A DNA stretch of 64,000 nucleotides from Flavobacterium sp. PMTSA4. Its GTDB lineage: Bacteria > Bacteroidota > Bacteroidia > Flavobacteriales > Flavobacteriaceae. This document shows positions 51,027-60,401 of this stretch, piece by piece. Below the pieces are notes generated by a model. The model made no database searches. It was not told the origin of the DNA and was given only the letters and a program-made list of their open reading frames with translations. The DNA lies in contig NZ_CP134890.1 in NCBI RefSeq assembly GCF_032098525.1, positions 868,001 through 932,000 of the forward strand, written 5' to 3'. Numbering within the stretch: the stretch's first letter is position 1; the number at the start of each line of letters is the position of its first letter. The position numbers and the translations under genes were made by a program.

Positions 51027-53075
51027 ATGAAACATCAACACAAATACGATGCTAATGGAAAACAGCTTTGTTGTACTCAGGAAGAAAAAATCTACACCAA
51101 AGCCGGTGCAAAAGATTTGATTGAGGATGATAGCTGCTGTTCCACTAAAAGCAAAAAGCACCAACATTCTGAGGATGATGGACACAACCACGAACACAGT
51201 CATTCTGCAAATGAAAGCACATTCAAAATGTTTTCGCCTTCTGCCATTTCTTTGGTATTACTGTTAACTGCAATAGGATTTGACAATGTTTTTACTGCTG
51301 ATTGGTTTACAGGATGGATAAGGATTATTTGGTATATAGCAGCTTATATCCCTGTTGGTTTTCCGGTGTTGAAGGAAGCATTTGAAAGTATTAAGGAAGG
51401 TGAATTCTTTTCTGAATTTCTTTTGATGGTTATAGCCACTGTGGGAGCGTTTGCAATTGGTCAATATCCCGAAGCGGTGGCTGTAATGCTATTCTATTCA
51501 GTTGGTGAGGTTTTCCAAACGTTAGCCGTAACGAGAGCCAAAGCCAATATCAAATCCTTATTAGACCAAAGACCTGATGAAGTAACTATTTTGGTTAAAT
51601 CTGAAGCGCAAACCATCAAAGCTGCCGATGCAAAAATTGGTGATATAATCCAATTGAAAGCCGGTGAAAAATTAGGTTTGGATGGTGAACTGCTTTCTGA
51701 TGGAGCTTCATTCAATACATCAGCCTTAACAGGTGAAAGCAAACCCGATACAAAGTCTAAAGGCGATACGGTTTTAGCCGGAATGATTAACCTCAACAAA
51801 GTATCTCAGGTGAAAGTTACCACTGCCTACACAGATAGTAAGCTTTCTAAAATTTTGGAATTGGTACAAAACGCCACAGCGCAAAAAGCACCTACTGAAC
51901 TATTCATTCGAAAGTTTGCCAAAATCTATACACCTATTGTGGTTTTATTGGCGGTTTTGATAGCGTTTCTGCCTTATTTCTTTGTTGAGAATTACGTCTT
52001 TTCAAATTGGTTATACAGAGCTTTAATATTCTTAGTTATTTCTTGTCCTTGCGCTTTAGTAATATCAATACCATTGGGCTATTTTGGTGGAATTGGTGCA
52101 GCGAGTAGAAACGGAATATTATTCAAAGGCAGCAATTTCCTCGATGTGATAGCTACGGTTAAAAACGTTGTGATGGATAAAACCGGAACAATGACTGAAG
52201 GCGTTTTTAAAGTACAGGAAGTTGTTTTTGATAAGCAATTTAAGGAAAAGGAAATACTGCAAATGGTCAATACCTTAGAAAGCCAAAGTACTCATCCGGT
52301 AGCGACTGCCATTCACGAATTTGTTGGCAAAGTTGATACTTCTATCAAACTTGGAAAAGTGGAAGAAATCGCAGGGCAGGGATTGAAAGCAACCGTTGAC
52401 GGCAAAAGCCTTTTAGTGGGTAATTTTAAGTTAATGGACAAACATTCCATTCCATACGATATTGACCCTAATTCAATCGTTTACACGCTCATAGCCGTTG
52501 CCTACGATAAAAAGTTTGTTGGATATATAACTATTGCCGATGTTATCAAAAAAGATGCTCAGGAAACGATTAACAAGCTAAAGTCTTTGAATATAAAAAC
52601 TACTATGCTAAGTGGTGATAAAAGCACAGTTGTAAAATATGTTGCTGATAAGTTAGGCATCACAAATGCTTTTGGCGATTTATTACCTGAAGACAAAGTA
52701 AACAAGGTCAAAGAAATCAAAGCTAAAAATGAAACCGTTGCTTTTGTTGGTGATGGTGTTAATGATGCTCCGGTAGTTGCGTTAAGTGATGTGGGTATAG
52801 CAATGGGTGGTTTGGGTAGTGATGCCACTATTGAAACTGCCGATGTAGTTATTCAGGATGATAAGCCGAGTAAAATCCCAATGGCTATTAATATCGGGAA
52901 ACAAACCAAAAAGATAGTTTGGCAAAACATCACATTAGCCTTTGTAGTAAAAGGAATTGTTTTGATTCTTGGTGCAGGCGGTTTGGCTACTATGTGGGAA
53001 GCGGTTTTTGCTGATGTGGGTGTAGCATTATTGGCTATACTAAATGCAGTGAGAATCCAACGAATGAAATTTTAG
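51027..53075 (+). CDS. heavy-metal P1B-type ATPase (Zn/Cd type)
   Basis: A 682-residue exporter. The cytoplasmic N-terminus is Cys- and His-rich (KKHQHSEDDGHNHEHSHSAN). Membrane motif SCPCALVIS near residue 340, phosphorylation site DKTGTMTEG near 384, and GDGVNDAPVVALSDVG follow. CPC with this composition fits Zn2+/Cd2+/Pb2+ export (ZntA/CadA). It complements CzcABC: ATPase for cytoplasm to periplasm, RND for periplasm to outside. No regulator gene (ArsR, MerR or two-component) lies in the element. Confidence 0.9.
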   Translation: MKHQHKYDANGKQLCCTQEEKIYTKAGAKDLIEDDSCCSTKSKKHQHSEDDGHNHEHSHSANESTFKMFSPSAISLVLLLTAIGFDNVFTADWFTGWIRIIWYIAAYIPVGFPVLKEAFESIKEGEFFSEFLLMVIATVGAFAIGQYPEAVAVMLFYSVGEVFQTLAVTRAKANIKSLLDQRPDEVTILVKSEAQTIKAADAKIGDIIQLKAGEKLGLDGELLSDGASFNTSALTGESKPDTKSKGDTVLAGMINLNKVSQVKVTTAYTDSKLSKILELVQNATAQKAPTELFIRKFAKIYTPIVVLLAVLIAFLPYFFVENYVFSNWLYRALIFLVISCPCALVISIPLGYFGGIGAASRNGILFKGSNFLDVIATVKNVVMDKTGTMTEGVFKVQEVVFDKQFKEKEILQMVNTLESQSTHPVATAIHEFVGKVDTSIKLGKVEEIAGQGLKATVDGKSLLVGNFKLMDKHSIPYDIDPNSIVYTLIAVAYDKKFVGYITIADVIKKDAQETINKLKSLNIKTTMLSGDKSTVVKYVADKLGITNAFGDLLPEDKVNKVKEIKAKNETVAFVGDGVNDAPVVALSDVGIAMGGLGSDATIETADVVIQDDKPSKIPMAINIGKQTKKIVWQNITLAFVVKGIVLILGAGGLATMWEAVFADVGVALLAILNAVRIQRMKF

Positions 53076-53107
53076 GCTAATGGTTGTGTTCAATAATCTA
53101 TATTGAG

Positions 53108-53260
53108 ATGGGAAGGATAATCACAAAAAGAGTTATTACCAAAAACGGCAAAATAATCATTGAGAAAAAAAGTAAAGAGCTTATTAAACCTTATGAAGTT
53201 ATATGTTATATAGTTTGCTTAGCCACTTTAATCTTATGGTTTATTTCTTTGTTTGATTAA
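53108..53260 (+). CDS. small membrane protein (50 aa)
   Basis: An ORF starting 32 bases after the ATPase stop encodes a basic N-terminus (MGRIITKRVITKNGKIIIEK) and a C-terminal hydrophobic helix (VICYIVCLATLILWFISLF). Position and composition suggest a genuine tail-anchored protein co-transcribed with the pump, perhaps modulating it. Confidence 0.5.
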   Translation: MGRIITKRVITKNGKIIIEKKSKELIKPYEVICYIVCLATLILWFISLFD

Positions 53261-53275
53261 TTTAATAATCACTTT

Positions 53276-54301
53276 CTATTGGGAAGTAATGTCAATACAA
53301 TTTGACAATATAGCTGTAAGTTGAGGTTTTGGCTTATATCCGGTTAAAACCTCAGCTGTGGCTGTATTTTCCCAATCAAAAAGATTTGGGTTAAATTCCC
53401 ATTGCTCAGAATTATAAACCGGCTGAGGTTCTTTGATTGTAATTTCTTCTTTCTTCTCAGCATTGAAGCCAAAACGCTCAAAAATACGAATGCCTTTCAT
53501 AGCGGTAAGGATATTATCCAAAGCAGAAGCATAAATTTGATAGGAAGCGTTATCGCCTTTTTTCTTTATTTCCGGTTCAGTAAAAATTTTACTTCCATAT
53601 TTTATAATCTCTATCAGTCCTGTTTCAGCGTTGAATATTTTTCTCATATCCTGCGCCTGTCTTTGGGCAAATTTCGGTGTCCATAGTTTTAGCCAATCCT
53701 GAATCAGTATTTCCGCCATTTTTTTATTGGCAACTATCAAATGCAGATGTGGATTATAAGTCTTTTTTACCGGATTGAAATTACACTCCAACGATTTAAC
53801 GCCAATGAGTTTGATTCCTTTTCCTCTTTGGAAATTCTTTTTGTGTCTTTCCTTTATCATTTGAAATCCCTGCATAACTTTTTTGACCAATACTCTTAGC
53901 CTTGCAGCAGAACAGGCTTTGACTGTTAAGGTTACAAAATAAGGTTCTTCCCATTGCTCAATAATCGGATAGTATCTGTTTATGATTTCAGCTTTCCTGA
54001 TGCTGCAACAAAGAGTACAAAATCTGTTTTTACAGTAGTTACCATACAAACGACCATCGACACTTGTAACTCTATTTTGGCAGTAGTAGGTATTCCAATA
54101 TGCCTTTTGCTTTTCATTATCGCCTTTTTCTTTTGCTACATCCATCAGATTTAGCATCATATTTTGGGTGATAAATTTGCGCTTTGCCCTTCCTTGCAAA
54201 ACCTCATTATTGCTGAGGTCAGAGCCATTTCCTGAAATAAAAACCGGTCTTTGTCCCGTTTTATTTGTCCCACTTTGTCCTAATGTATAGATGTTTCCCA
54301 T
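53276..54301 (-). CDS. HUH-type rolling-circle Rep/relaxase
   Basis: A 341-residue protein. A Cys-rich segment (YCKNRFCTLCC, about 90-100) precedes the strand YFVTLTVKA and the HUH motif NPHLHLIVAN (near residue 184). The Tyr in EIIKYGSKIF is a likely nucleophile. This order matches Rep_1-type rolling-circle initiators. It would nick an origin on the excised circle for replication and possibly mobilization. It is the second gene of the minus-strand mobility operon when read from the excisionase-like gene. Confidence 0.8.
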   Translation of the reverse strand: MGNIYTLGQSGTNKTGQRPVFISGNGSDLSNNEVLQGRAKRKFITQNMMLNLMDVAKEKGDNEKQKAYWNTYYCQNRVTSVDGRLYGNYCKNRFCTLCCSIRKAEIINRYYPIIEQWEEPYFVTLTVKACSAARLRVLVKKVMQGFQMIKERHKKNFQRGKGIKLIGVKSLECNFNPVKKTYNPHLHLIVANKKMAEILIQDWLKLWTPKFAQRQAQDMRKIFNAETGLIEIIKYGSKIFTEPEIKKKGDNASYQIYASALDNILTAMKGIRIFERFGFNAEKKEEITIKEPQPVYNSEQWEFNPNLFDWENTATAEVLTGYKPKPQLTAILSNCIDITSQ

Positions 54302-54332
54302 TTCCGGCAGATTATTACCTCAACTTTTAGAG

Positions 54333-54608
54333 TTAGGCTCTTTTGTACTTTAGTGATTTTACCTCTTGGAGCGATTGCTCAACATCAATACGTTTTATAA
54401 GCAGGATTCTACCAACTTTTTGAGCCGGTAAAAAACCTCTTTTGATGTAATTGTGTATTGATTGTTCAGAAACCTTTAGGAGTTCAGCGGCTTCTTTTAC
54501 CGTTAGATTTTCGGCTTTGTCTTCTTCAGTCGGTTTATGCTTAATATCCAATAGAAGGTTTTCGATATTTGATAATCGTTGTTCGATTATCTCAAAGGGA
54601 TTATTCAT
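54333..54608 (-). CDS. xis: excisionase-like HTH protein
   Basis: A 91-residue HTH_17/MerR-type protein with TVKEAAELLKVSEQSIHNYI, then RGFLPAQKVGRILLIKR. It lies between the Rep and integrase regions, where Bacteroidota mobilizable elements carry excision factors. The upstream DNA (54609-54684) contains AACCGGTTATAACCGGTTAC, a repeated half-site that may be its operator. Confidence 0.72.
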   Translation of the reverse strand: MNNPFEIIEQRLSNIENLLLDIKHKPTEEDKAENLTVKEAAELLKVSEQSIHNYIKRGFLPAQKVGRILLIKRIDVEQSLQEVKSLKYKRA

Positions 54609-54654
54609 AACATTTGCGTTTGAGTTATGTGCAAATGTTTTGTCTAATTTGATT

Positions 54655-54680
54655 TAGGTAACCGGTTATAACCGGTTACA
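54655..54680. promoter_or_regulatory. repeated palindromic site AACCGGTT
   Basis: AACCGGTTATAACCGGTTA is two adjacent copies of the palindrome AACCGGTT spaced 11 bases apart (about one helical turn). It lies upstream of the excisionase-like gene and downstream of the unknown 455-aa gene. Likely a binding site for a regulator of the element. Confidence 0.55.
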
Positions 54681-54684
54681 ATTT

Positions 54685-56052
54685 TTATCCAAATAAATTA
54701 TCTCTATTGATTTTTAATATACTTAACTCATCTAAAGCCCTTTGTTTATTGGCATCAGAAAGTAAACCAATCACACTTTCAAACAATTCTATTTTGTTTT
54801 GGAAAGTTTTAGGAGTTGGGTTAGTTGGATTTCCTTTTCTATTTTGTGAACTTGAGAAATAAGTAAACTCTTGAAACAGTTTTTCGCCCGAAGAATGACC
54901 ATATTCTTTTATGATTTCGCCACAATTATTTCTATTAACCACCGCACCTTCATAAACCAATTTAAGTGCTATTTGTTTAATAGAAAGTTCCGGTGTTATT
55001 TTCTCTTTGAGTGATTCATCTTCTTTCAATAGAGGTGTTATTTCCTTAATGAATTTTTTCTCAGATGTAAACCAACTTTTTAGAATTTTGATATAACCTT
55101 TAGAATCTATTTCTTTCCCCGAATTTAGAGCCGTTAATTCTAATTCCCTATTTCTCAAAACCAGTTCTAATTGTATCTTTTGAGTATCATTTAGCATCCC
55201 TTTTTCATATAATTTCAATGCGTTTACATTTGTTATGATAGCTTTTGTTAGCTCCACTAAAAATTGGGTTAGGCTTTCCTTTGAGTGAAGGGACGCAGCA
55301 GATAAGCCTGTATATTTATTATATCTGACCTCACCATTTACAATAGGGATTGTTTTGCTGTATTTTTTCTGTAAAGGTTGGAAATAAGACAGATTAAAAG
55401 GAAACGTTTTGTACCATCTACTGTAAGTGGAAAGTAATAAATTAAAATCCTTATTATCTTCCTTCGGACGCTTTTGACCGGCAGGAATAAAAGCATTGTG
55501 AATATGCTCCAAAATTGAATCTATTCTTTTATTGATTTCTTCCTTTGATATTTTTGGCGATGAAAGCAAATCTCTCTTTCCGTCAATCATATCGGGAAGA
55601 AACCCATAAAAATTATTTATCTGATATGGTGAACCATAACCATTGGGAAAGCTGCCAAAACTCTCAATCACATACTCAAAATAATTTTGAAAATCTTCAA
55701 ACCAATCATCGTTATCGATATTGTTTATAACAAACTGAGCTGTATAGATGATTTTATCAGCAATACTACCTTCTAATTCCTTATAATTTTCAATATTAAA
55801 ATCTGCAAACGAAGGCAACGTTTTGTGCTCTTCACAACACAATGGAAAAACATTAACTCTCTTTATTTCATCAATTATATTTTGCCTTTGTTTCTTGCAA
55901 CCTTCACAAGTTGAATAGGTATGTTCCCCTGCTGCCGGATTTACATCGTATGGTAATTGGAAAGCACCACCTTCAAACGAGAAAAATGTATGACCGCAAA
56001 CATCAATTTCTTCTAATTTGTCTATATAAAACTTCTTATTTATTGTTGCCAT
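54685..56052 (-). CDS. unknown protein with Cys cluster (455 aa)
   Basis: A 455-residue soluble protein. The N-terminal region carries HTYSTCEGCKKQR and FPLCCEEHK, a possible zinc ribbon; the remainder is mainly helical, including a Lys/Glu-rich part near residues 300-360. It begins at the last base of the integrase stop, so it is translationally coupled to the integrase. No family is known to me. Roles in integration control, or as cargo such as phage defence, are open. Confidence 0.55.
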   Translation of the reverse strand: MATINKKFYIDKLEEIDVCGHTFFSFEGGAFQLPYDVNPAAGEHTYSTCEGCKKQRQNIIDEIKRVNVFPLCCEEHKTLPSFADFNIENYKELEGSIADKIIYTAQFVINNIDNDDWFEDFQNYFEYVIESFGSFPNGYGSPYQINNFYGFLPDMIDGKRDLLSSPKISKEEINKRIDSILEHIHNAFIPAGQKRPKEDNKDFNLLLSTYSRWYKTFPFNLSYFQPLQKKYSKTIPIVNGEVRYNKYTGLSAASLHSKESLTQFLVELTKAIITNVNALKLYEKGMLNDTQKIQLELVLRNRELELTALNSGKEIDSKGYIKILKSWFTSEKKFIKEITPLLKEDESLKEKITPELSIKQIALKLVYEGAVVNRNNCGEIIKEYGHSSGEKLFQEFTYFSSSQNRKGNPTNPTPKTFQNKIELFESVIGLLSDANKQRALDELSILKINRDNLFG

Positions 56053-57326
56053 TAATCAACTTTTTTCAATTGGGCATTTTCCATTTTCCAAACAGATTTC
56101 ATAAACTCTTTTTTATCATCATTGTTTGGTTTGTAATATTTGTTAAAGACTTCCAAACTTCTATGACCTGTATAGCTCATAATGACCTTATCAGGGATTT
56201 TATTATTCTTCATAATAGTTATAAAGCTTCTTCGGGCAGTATGTGATGAAATCCTTTCAAAAAGTGGATTAACTTGTTCTATAATATCTTTCCCGACTTT
56301 GACCGTCTTTTTGATGTTTTGATTATATCCTATGGTTTGAAACACTTCTTTGATATAATCGTTAAACTTTTGATTGGATATATTCGGTAGTTTATACTCA
56401 TACTTTTTCAGAAGGAAAATAGAGAAATCATTTAACGGTATTTCCAAAGCTTTATCAGTGTTCTTTTTATCCCTAACCTTTATAAAACCATCCTGAATAT
56501 CTTTCTCCTGTACATTGGAATAATTACTGATTCTCATTCCGGTTGCACAACCAAACACAAACAAATCCCTAACACGCTCTAATCTTTCATTATTGCTGAA
56601 ATCAAACTCAAAGACTTCCTGAACCTGTTCTAAAGTCAATGCAACCTCATCTGTCAATTGAGATTTTGGCGATTTGAATTTTTGATAATCTATTTTATAA
56701 GTGTGATTGTTTTCGGTTGCCCAATAAAGGAATGTTTTGAGTAATCCAACATTTCTTCTAACCGTATTTGCTGAGTGCTTTTTTTCAGAGATTGAAAACT
56801 CAATAAAAGAATTATAAAAAACTTTGTCTATTTGATTAAAATTAATCTTTTTGCCGTTGAAGGTTTGAAAGTCAAAAAGCAGCTTTTTGTTGTACTCATA
56901 TCGTTTTATTGTAGTTTCGGAATTAGCTTCATCCGTGAAATCACTTTTCCTTTCGGTTAGAAACAAATCGTAAACCTCAAAGAATTTGCTTGAGATAGCA
57001 GTAGTACGCTTAAATTCAATATCAAAATCATCCTTAATATCTGCAATAGATATATCCCGATTAGAAAGCTTGTATTTCTGTATCAAATCTGAAAAGAAAT
57101 TGGAATAACGCTCCAATTGTCTATTAATTCCTCTCAGCCTATTAGCTGATTCTGTCCTTCCGTTGAGGTTCTTAGGCTGTCTGTTTTCAAAATCCCAATC
57201 GTCAGGATGAATCATTTCACCTGTTGAGTAGACAAATTTACGCCCTTCCATTTTGAAATAGGCTGAAAACAGAATCAAACTTTCCTTATCCTTATTAGGT
57301 TCTTTTAAGTTGAATGTACTTCTCAT
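56052..57326 (-). CDS. int: tyrosine recombinase (integrase)
   Basis: A 424-residue integrase: arm-binding domain, SAM-like core-binding domain (about 110-210) and catalytic domain. Catalytic residues visible are Arg in GCATGMRISN (near 263), HTARRS (near 359), GHRS (near 386) and Tyr in EVFNKYYKP (near 392). It sits at the right end with attR 145 bp beyond its start, as usual. The family inserts into tRNA 3' ends. Confidence 0.92.
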   Translation of the reverse strand: MRSTFNLKEPNKDKESLILFSAYFKMEGRKFVYSTGEMIHPDDWDFENRQPKNLNGRTESANRLRGINRQLERYSNFFSDLIQKYKLSNRDISIADIKDDFDIEFKRTTAISSKFFEVYDLFLTERKSDFTDEANSETTIKRYEYNKKLLFDFQTFNGKKINFNQIDKVFYNSFIEFSISEKKHSANTVRRNVGLLKTFLYWATENNHTYKIDYQKFKSPKSQLTDEVALTLEQVQEVFEFDFSNNERLERVRDLFVFGCATGMRISNYSNVQEKDIQDGFIKVRDKKNTDKALEIPLNDFSIFLLKKYEYKLPNISNQKFNDYIKEVFQTIGYNQNIKKTVKVGKDIIEQVNPLFERISSHTARRSFITIMKNNKIPDKVIMSYTGHRSLEVFNKYYKPNNDDKKEFMKSVWKMENAQLKKVD

Positions 57327-57338
57327 AAATTTCTATCA

Positions 57339-57357
57339 GTTGACAGTTTAGTTGACA
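57339..57357. repeat. paired GTTGACA arm-type repeats, right end
   Basis: GTTGACA at 57339-57345 and 57351-57357, 12 bases apart, match the pair at 44571-44577 and 44583-44589 inside the left end. They are direct repeats in the same orientation and are likely integrase or Xis binding sites. Confidence 0.6.
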
Positions 57358-57470
57358 GTAAAGGTATGATTTAATACTATATTTTAGTTATATCAAATAT
57401 TAACATTAAGTTGAAGTTATTGACAATAAAGGGATTTGATAAATTTAGCTATATCAAAATATAGAAAGTT

Positions 57471-57489
57471 CAAATCCCTCTTTCTCCGC
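57471..57489. other. attR core, 19 bp
   Basis: Second copy of the 19-bp core. Here it is preceded by GTT, giving GTTCAAATCC as in a tRNA T-loop, but no matching T-stem or tRNA body lies upstream. An intrinsic terminator follows within ten bases, as is common after tRNA genes. Confidence 0.8.
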
Positions 57490-57494
57490 AACAA

Positions 57495-57524
57495 AAACCG
57501 ATTAGTAAACTAATCGGTTTTTTT
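57495..57524 (+). terminator. intrinsic terminator next to attR
   Basis: AAACCGATTAG pairs with CTAATCGGTTT, followed by T-run. It probably is the native terminator of the tRNA gene that served as target. Confidence 0.8.
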
Positions 57525-57559
57525 ATACTTATGCTTTAACTTACAAAACATATAAAAAA

Positions 57560-57585
57560 AAAACCAAACTACTAGTTTGGGCTTT
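57560..57585 (-). terminator. intrinsic terminator of the T9SS gene
   Basis: CCAAACT/AGTTTGG (57564-57580) is followed on the minus strand by a long T-run. Between it and the gene lie three tandem copies of an ATTATTTA-like unit (57588-57610). Confidence 0.7.
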
Positions 57586-57614
57586 TTAATTATTTAATTA
57601 TTTAATTATTGTTT

Positions 57615-60401
57615 TTATTTTATAATTGCTTTCTGGGAAACTATTACACCATTTGATAGCAATACTTTTACTAATAAAACTTGTGGTGAAATATTTAATT
57701 CACCAGTATTAAATTCATTTCTATCTAAATCATTTAAAGTTGCATAAACTAATTTTCCTAGTAAGTCATAAATAACAACTTTTTCAATCTTTTCATTAGA
57801 GCTTAATACTAAAAGACTATTATTATTAGAAATTATTTTAATACTATTTTCAGTTGAATTTGGGTTTGTAACTCCTAAAGCATTAGATATAAATCTTATC
57901 TCAAAACGATTGTTGAACGTTCCACTTGATGTTGTGAAGGTGTAATTTGAATCTTTTAAGTTGTGATACGCATTAGTAAACTTATCTAATAAATAAATAT
58001 CTTGATTAGAAAATAGCCCATCAAAATTTTCAAGATTAATACTTAATGTTCCATTGATTGTAGTACTATAAATAAATGGAATAATATCTTGAGAAGAAAA
58101 AGGCAACGCTTTTGCTTGTATTGCTAATGACAAATCATTTAAAGGCATCGCAATAAAAACAGAATTATTTGTTTGCATTGTTTTTCCATCATATTTTGAG
58201 TCAAAATCATTAGTTGCTCCTTCTACATATCCAACCAGCATTTCATTAAAAGCTCCTTGTGGACTATTAATTGAAACCCAAAAACGATGTTTTTCTGGTG
58301 AAGCCGTTCTAAAAAACTGATTATTATTTCCTGAAATTCTCATTGAATTATCAAATCGTGCAGAATAATTACCATTGGCTAATGATGATTTTGCTTCAAT
58401 AAAAAATCCTTGACCAGCTGCAACTTTTCCCGTTGGAGTTGCTCCGCCTGTTGAAGCAGCTGAAGCAGTTTTTACACCACCAGTTAAATTATATTTAGCA
58501 TAATCATCAGCTGTGTATACATTATTTGTAATTGCTGTATTGTGAGTCCACAAATATATTGTGCTGTTAAAAATTGCATCGTTAGTTGAATTCGTTAAAA
58601 ACAAATCAATATCAATTGCAGATGAATATGGGTTACCAATTAAATTATGACCACTAGTTGCTGATTTTACTATCGTTGGGTTAATAATTCCATTATTTGG
58701 AACTCCATTGAAATTTGTAACAACTTGTTGGTTTGAAGCAGCATAATTTAAACCACTTGGTGCTCTTCCAATGTATCCTTTTCCTTGAGCCATTATCGCT
58801 CCAGATGCTTGATAAACCCAATTATTAATATTTGGATCAAAAGAGTAAAACAATGAATTTGTTGCCAACTGACTTAATGAAGCATTCGCAACAGGAGAAC
58901 TCCAATAGGTATAATCATATTGTTTTAGAGGAGTAGTTCTTCTTTTATAAATAATTGAACCTGAATTTACCGATGAATTATTTATTTGAACTAAACTCGC
59001 ATCATTTTCAAAAGTTAATGAACCACCTGAAACAGTAACTTCATTTGTTATTATTAAAGAATTTCCAGAATTAAATACAACATTTCCAGAATTTACTGTA
59101 CAGGCACAACCAACAACATTTGACAAAGAAGAATAATTACCATTAAAAACAATTCTATCCAAACTACTTGGTATACCTAATGACCAACTTGTTCCATTCC
59201 AAGTATTGACTCTCTGAGAATTTATTGTAATTGTTGCTGAAGGTATTGAAGAACAAGAACTAAGAGTAGCTGTTACATTATAACTTCCTGCTGGTGCTGT
59301 AACTGTGTTACCAGAACGTGTTACACCAGTTGAAGGAGAAATAGCATAACTATATGAAGCATTATAATTAGAAATTACAAATGAGCCTAAAGTAGAGGTG
59401 CAATCTGGCTGAGTAATTGAGTTTATTAACGGTTGTACTGGAGAAACTGGCTGTGTATTTACAGTCGCAATTGTTATTGCTGATATACATCCTGATGAAT
59501 TTTTTGCAGTTACATTATAATTAGCAGACGCTACATTATTAAATACTCCTGATGTATTTGCATAAGTTGAACCATTTATACTATATGTCATTCCTGAACC
59601 TGTTGGTGTATTAATAGTAATTATACCTGTAGCTGTAGAACATGTTGGATGAGAAATAGTAACTGCTGGAGCAGAAGGTAATGAAACTACAGAAACAGAA
59701 ACAGCTCTTCTTGGTGTAGTCACTGATCCAGTGGTAGCTTCTACATAATAAGTCGTTGAAGTTGATAATGTAGGTGTAGTGTAGGTTGCCACATATGGAC
59801 TTGAACTTACCGTTGATGAAAATACAGGGCTTCCTCCACTAGCCACAGTATAAAATTTATAAGTTGTACTGCTAGTTGGAACTGGATTTTTTTGAGCTGT
59901 AATTATAGAGCTACCTGAACCACATATTGCAGTAGCTGTAGCATTAACAGTATTATAACCTCCACCAGATATTAAACCTGGAAAATCTGTTTCAGCTCCA
60001 CCACCACCATTACAAGAAGCAACTTTAATTGTTCCAATTTTAATCAAATCAGAAGCACTACAGTTACTACCAGCTCCAATACTTCCACCAGCTTCAATAA
60101 CAATAGAAGAATTAGCAGCTAAAGTCAAATCATAGTTTCCAGTCGAAAAATCAATATTTGCATTATTTCTAACTATAAATTGAATTGATCCTAAACAGGT
60201 TAAATCAAAATTTGCAGTCATGACTAAAGTTGTTGGATTGATTCCATCCCCAATATAAACAGTTGTACATCCTACAAATGATGTACATAATGTAGGGTTT
60301 AATGTTCCAGAGTTTATAGGTGAACCTGATATAGTACATTGCGCATGACTACTAAATGTCCAAACAAAGAATAACAAAAAATAAAGAGCAATTTTTTTCA
60401 T
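57615..60401 (-). CDS. large secreted protein with T9SS sorting domain
   Basis: A 928-residue surface protein. A signal peptide (ending SHAQ) is followed by a beta-rich region, two related repeats of about 70 residues (TISHPTCSTATGIITINTPT and INSITQPDCTSTLGSFVISN) with a conserved Cys, and a long middle region. The C-terminal 80 residues form a type A type IX secretion sorting domain (VVIYDLLGKLVYATLND... and SQKAIIK). Ser/Thr/Asn composition is high. It is probably an adhesin or matrix protein exported across the outer membrane by T9SS. No enzymatic domain is seen. Confidence 0.82.
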   Translation of the reverse strand: MKKIALYFLLFFVWTFSSHAQCTISGSPINSGTLNPTLCTSFVGCTTVYIGDGINPTTLVMTANFDLTCLGSIQFIVRNNANIDFSTGNYDLTLAANSSIVIEAGGSIGAGSNCSASDLIKIGTIKVASCNGGGGAETDFPGLISGGGYNTVNATATAICGSGSSIITAQKNPVPTSSTTYKFYTVASGGSPVFSSTVSSSPYVATYTTPTLSTSTTYYVEATTGSVTTPRRAVSVSVVSLPSAPAVTISHPTCSTATGIITINTPTGSGMTYSINGSTYANTSGVFNNVASANYNVTAKNSSGCISAITIATVNTQPVSPVQPLINSITQPDCTSTLGSFVISNYNASYSYAISPSTGVTRSGNTVTAPAGSYNVTATLSSCSSIPSATITINSQRVNTWNGTSWSLGIPSSLDRIVFNGNYSSLSNVVGCACTVNSGNVVFNSGNSLIITNEVTVSGGSLTFENDASLVQINNSSVNSGSIIYKRRTTPLKQYDYTYWSSPVANASLSQLATNSLFYSFDPNINNWVYQASGAIMAQGKGYIGRAPSGLNYAASNQQVVTNFNGVPNNGIINPTIVKSATSGHNLIGNPYSSAIDIDLFLTNSTNDAIFNSTIYLWTHNTAITNNVYTADDYAKYNLTGGVKTASAASTGGATPTGKVAAGQGFFIEAKSSLANGNYSARFDNSMRISGNNNQFFRTASPEKHRFWVSINSPQGAFNEMLVGYVEGATNDFDSKYDGKTMQTNNSVFIAMPLNDLSLAIQAKALPFSSQDIIPFIYSTTINGTLSINLENFDGLFSNQDIYLLDKFTNAYHNLKDSNYTFTTSSGTFNNRFEIRFISNALGVTNPNSTENSIKIISNNNSLLVLSSNEKIEKVVIYDLLGKLVYATLNDLDRNEFNTGELNISPQVLLVKVLLSNGVIVSQKAIIK

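Larger units (their letters stand above)
44508..57489. mobile_element. integrative mobilizable element with metal resistance
   Basis: A 13-kb segment bounded by the 19-bp att cores. From left to right it carries metal-efflux genes (plus strand) and then Rep, excisionase-like, unknown and integrase genes (minus strand). Paired GTTGACA repeats with 12-base spacing lie inside both ends (44571/44583 and 57339/57351) and may be integrase arm sites. No conjugation genes are present, so transfer would need a helper. Confidence 0.8.

Noticed and set aside
57588..57610. tandem ATTATTTA units as a regulatory repeat
   Set aside because: They are short, AT-only and lie between a stop codon and a terminator; simple low-complexity sequence is sufficient.
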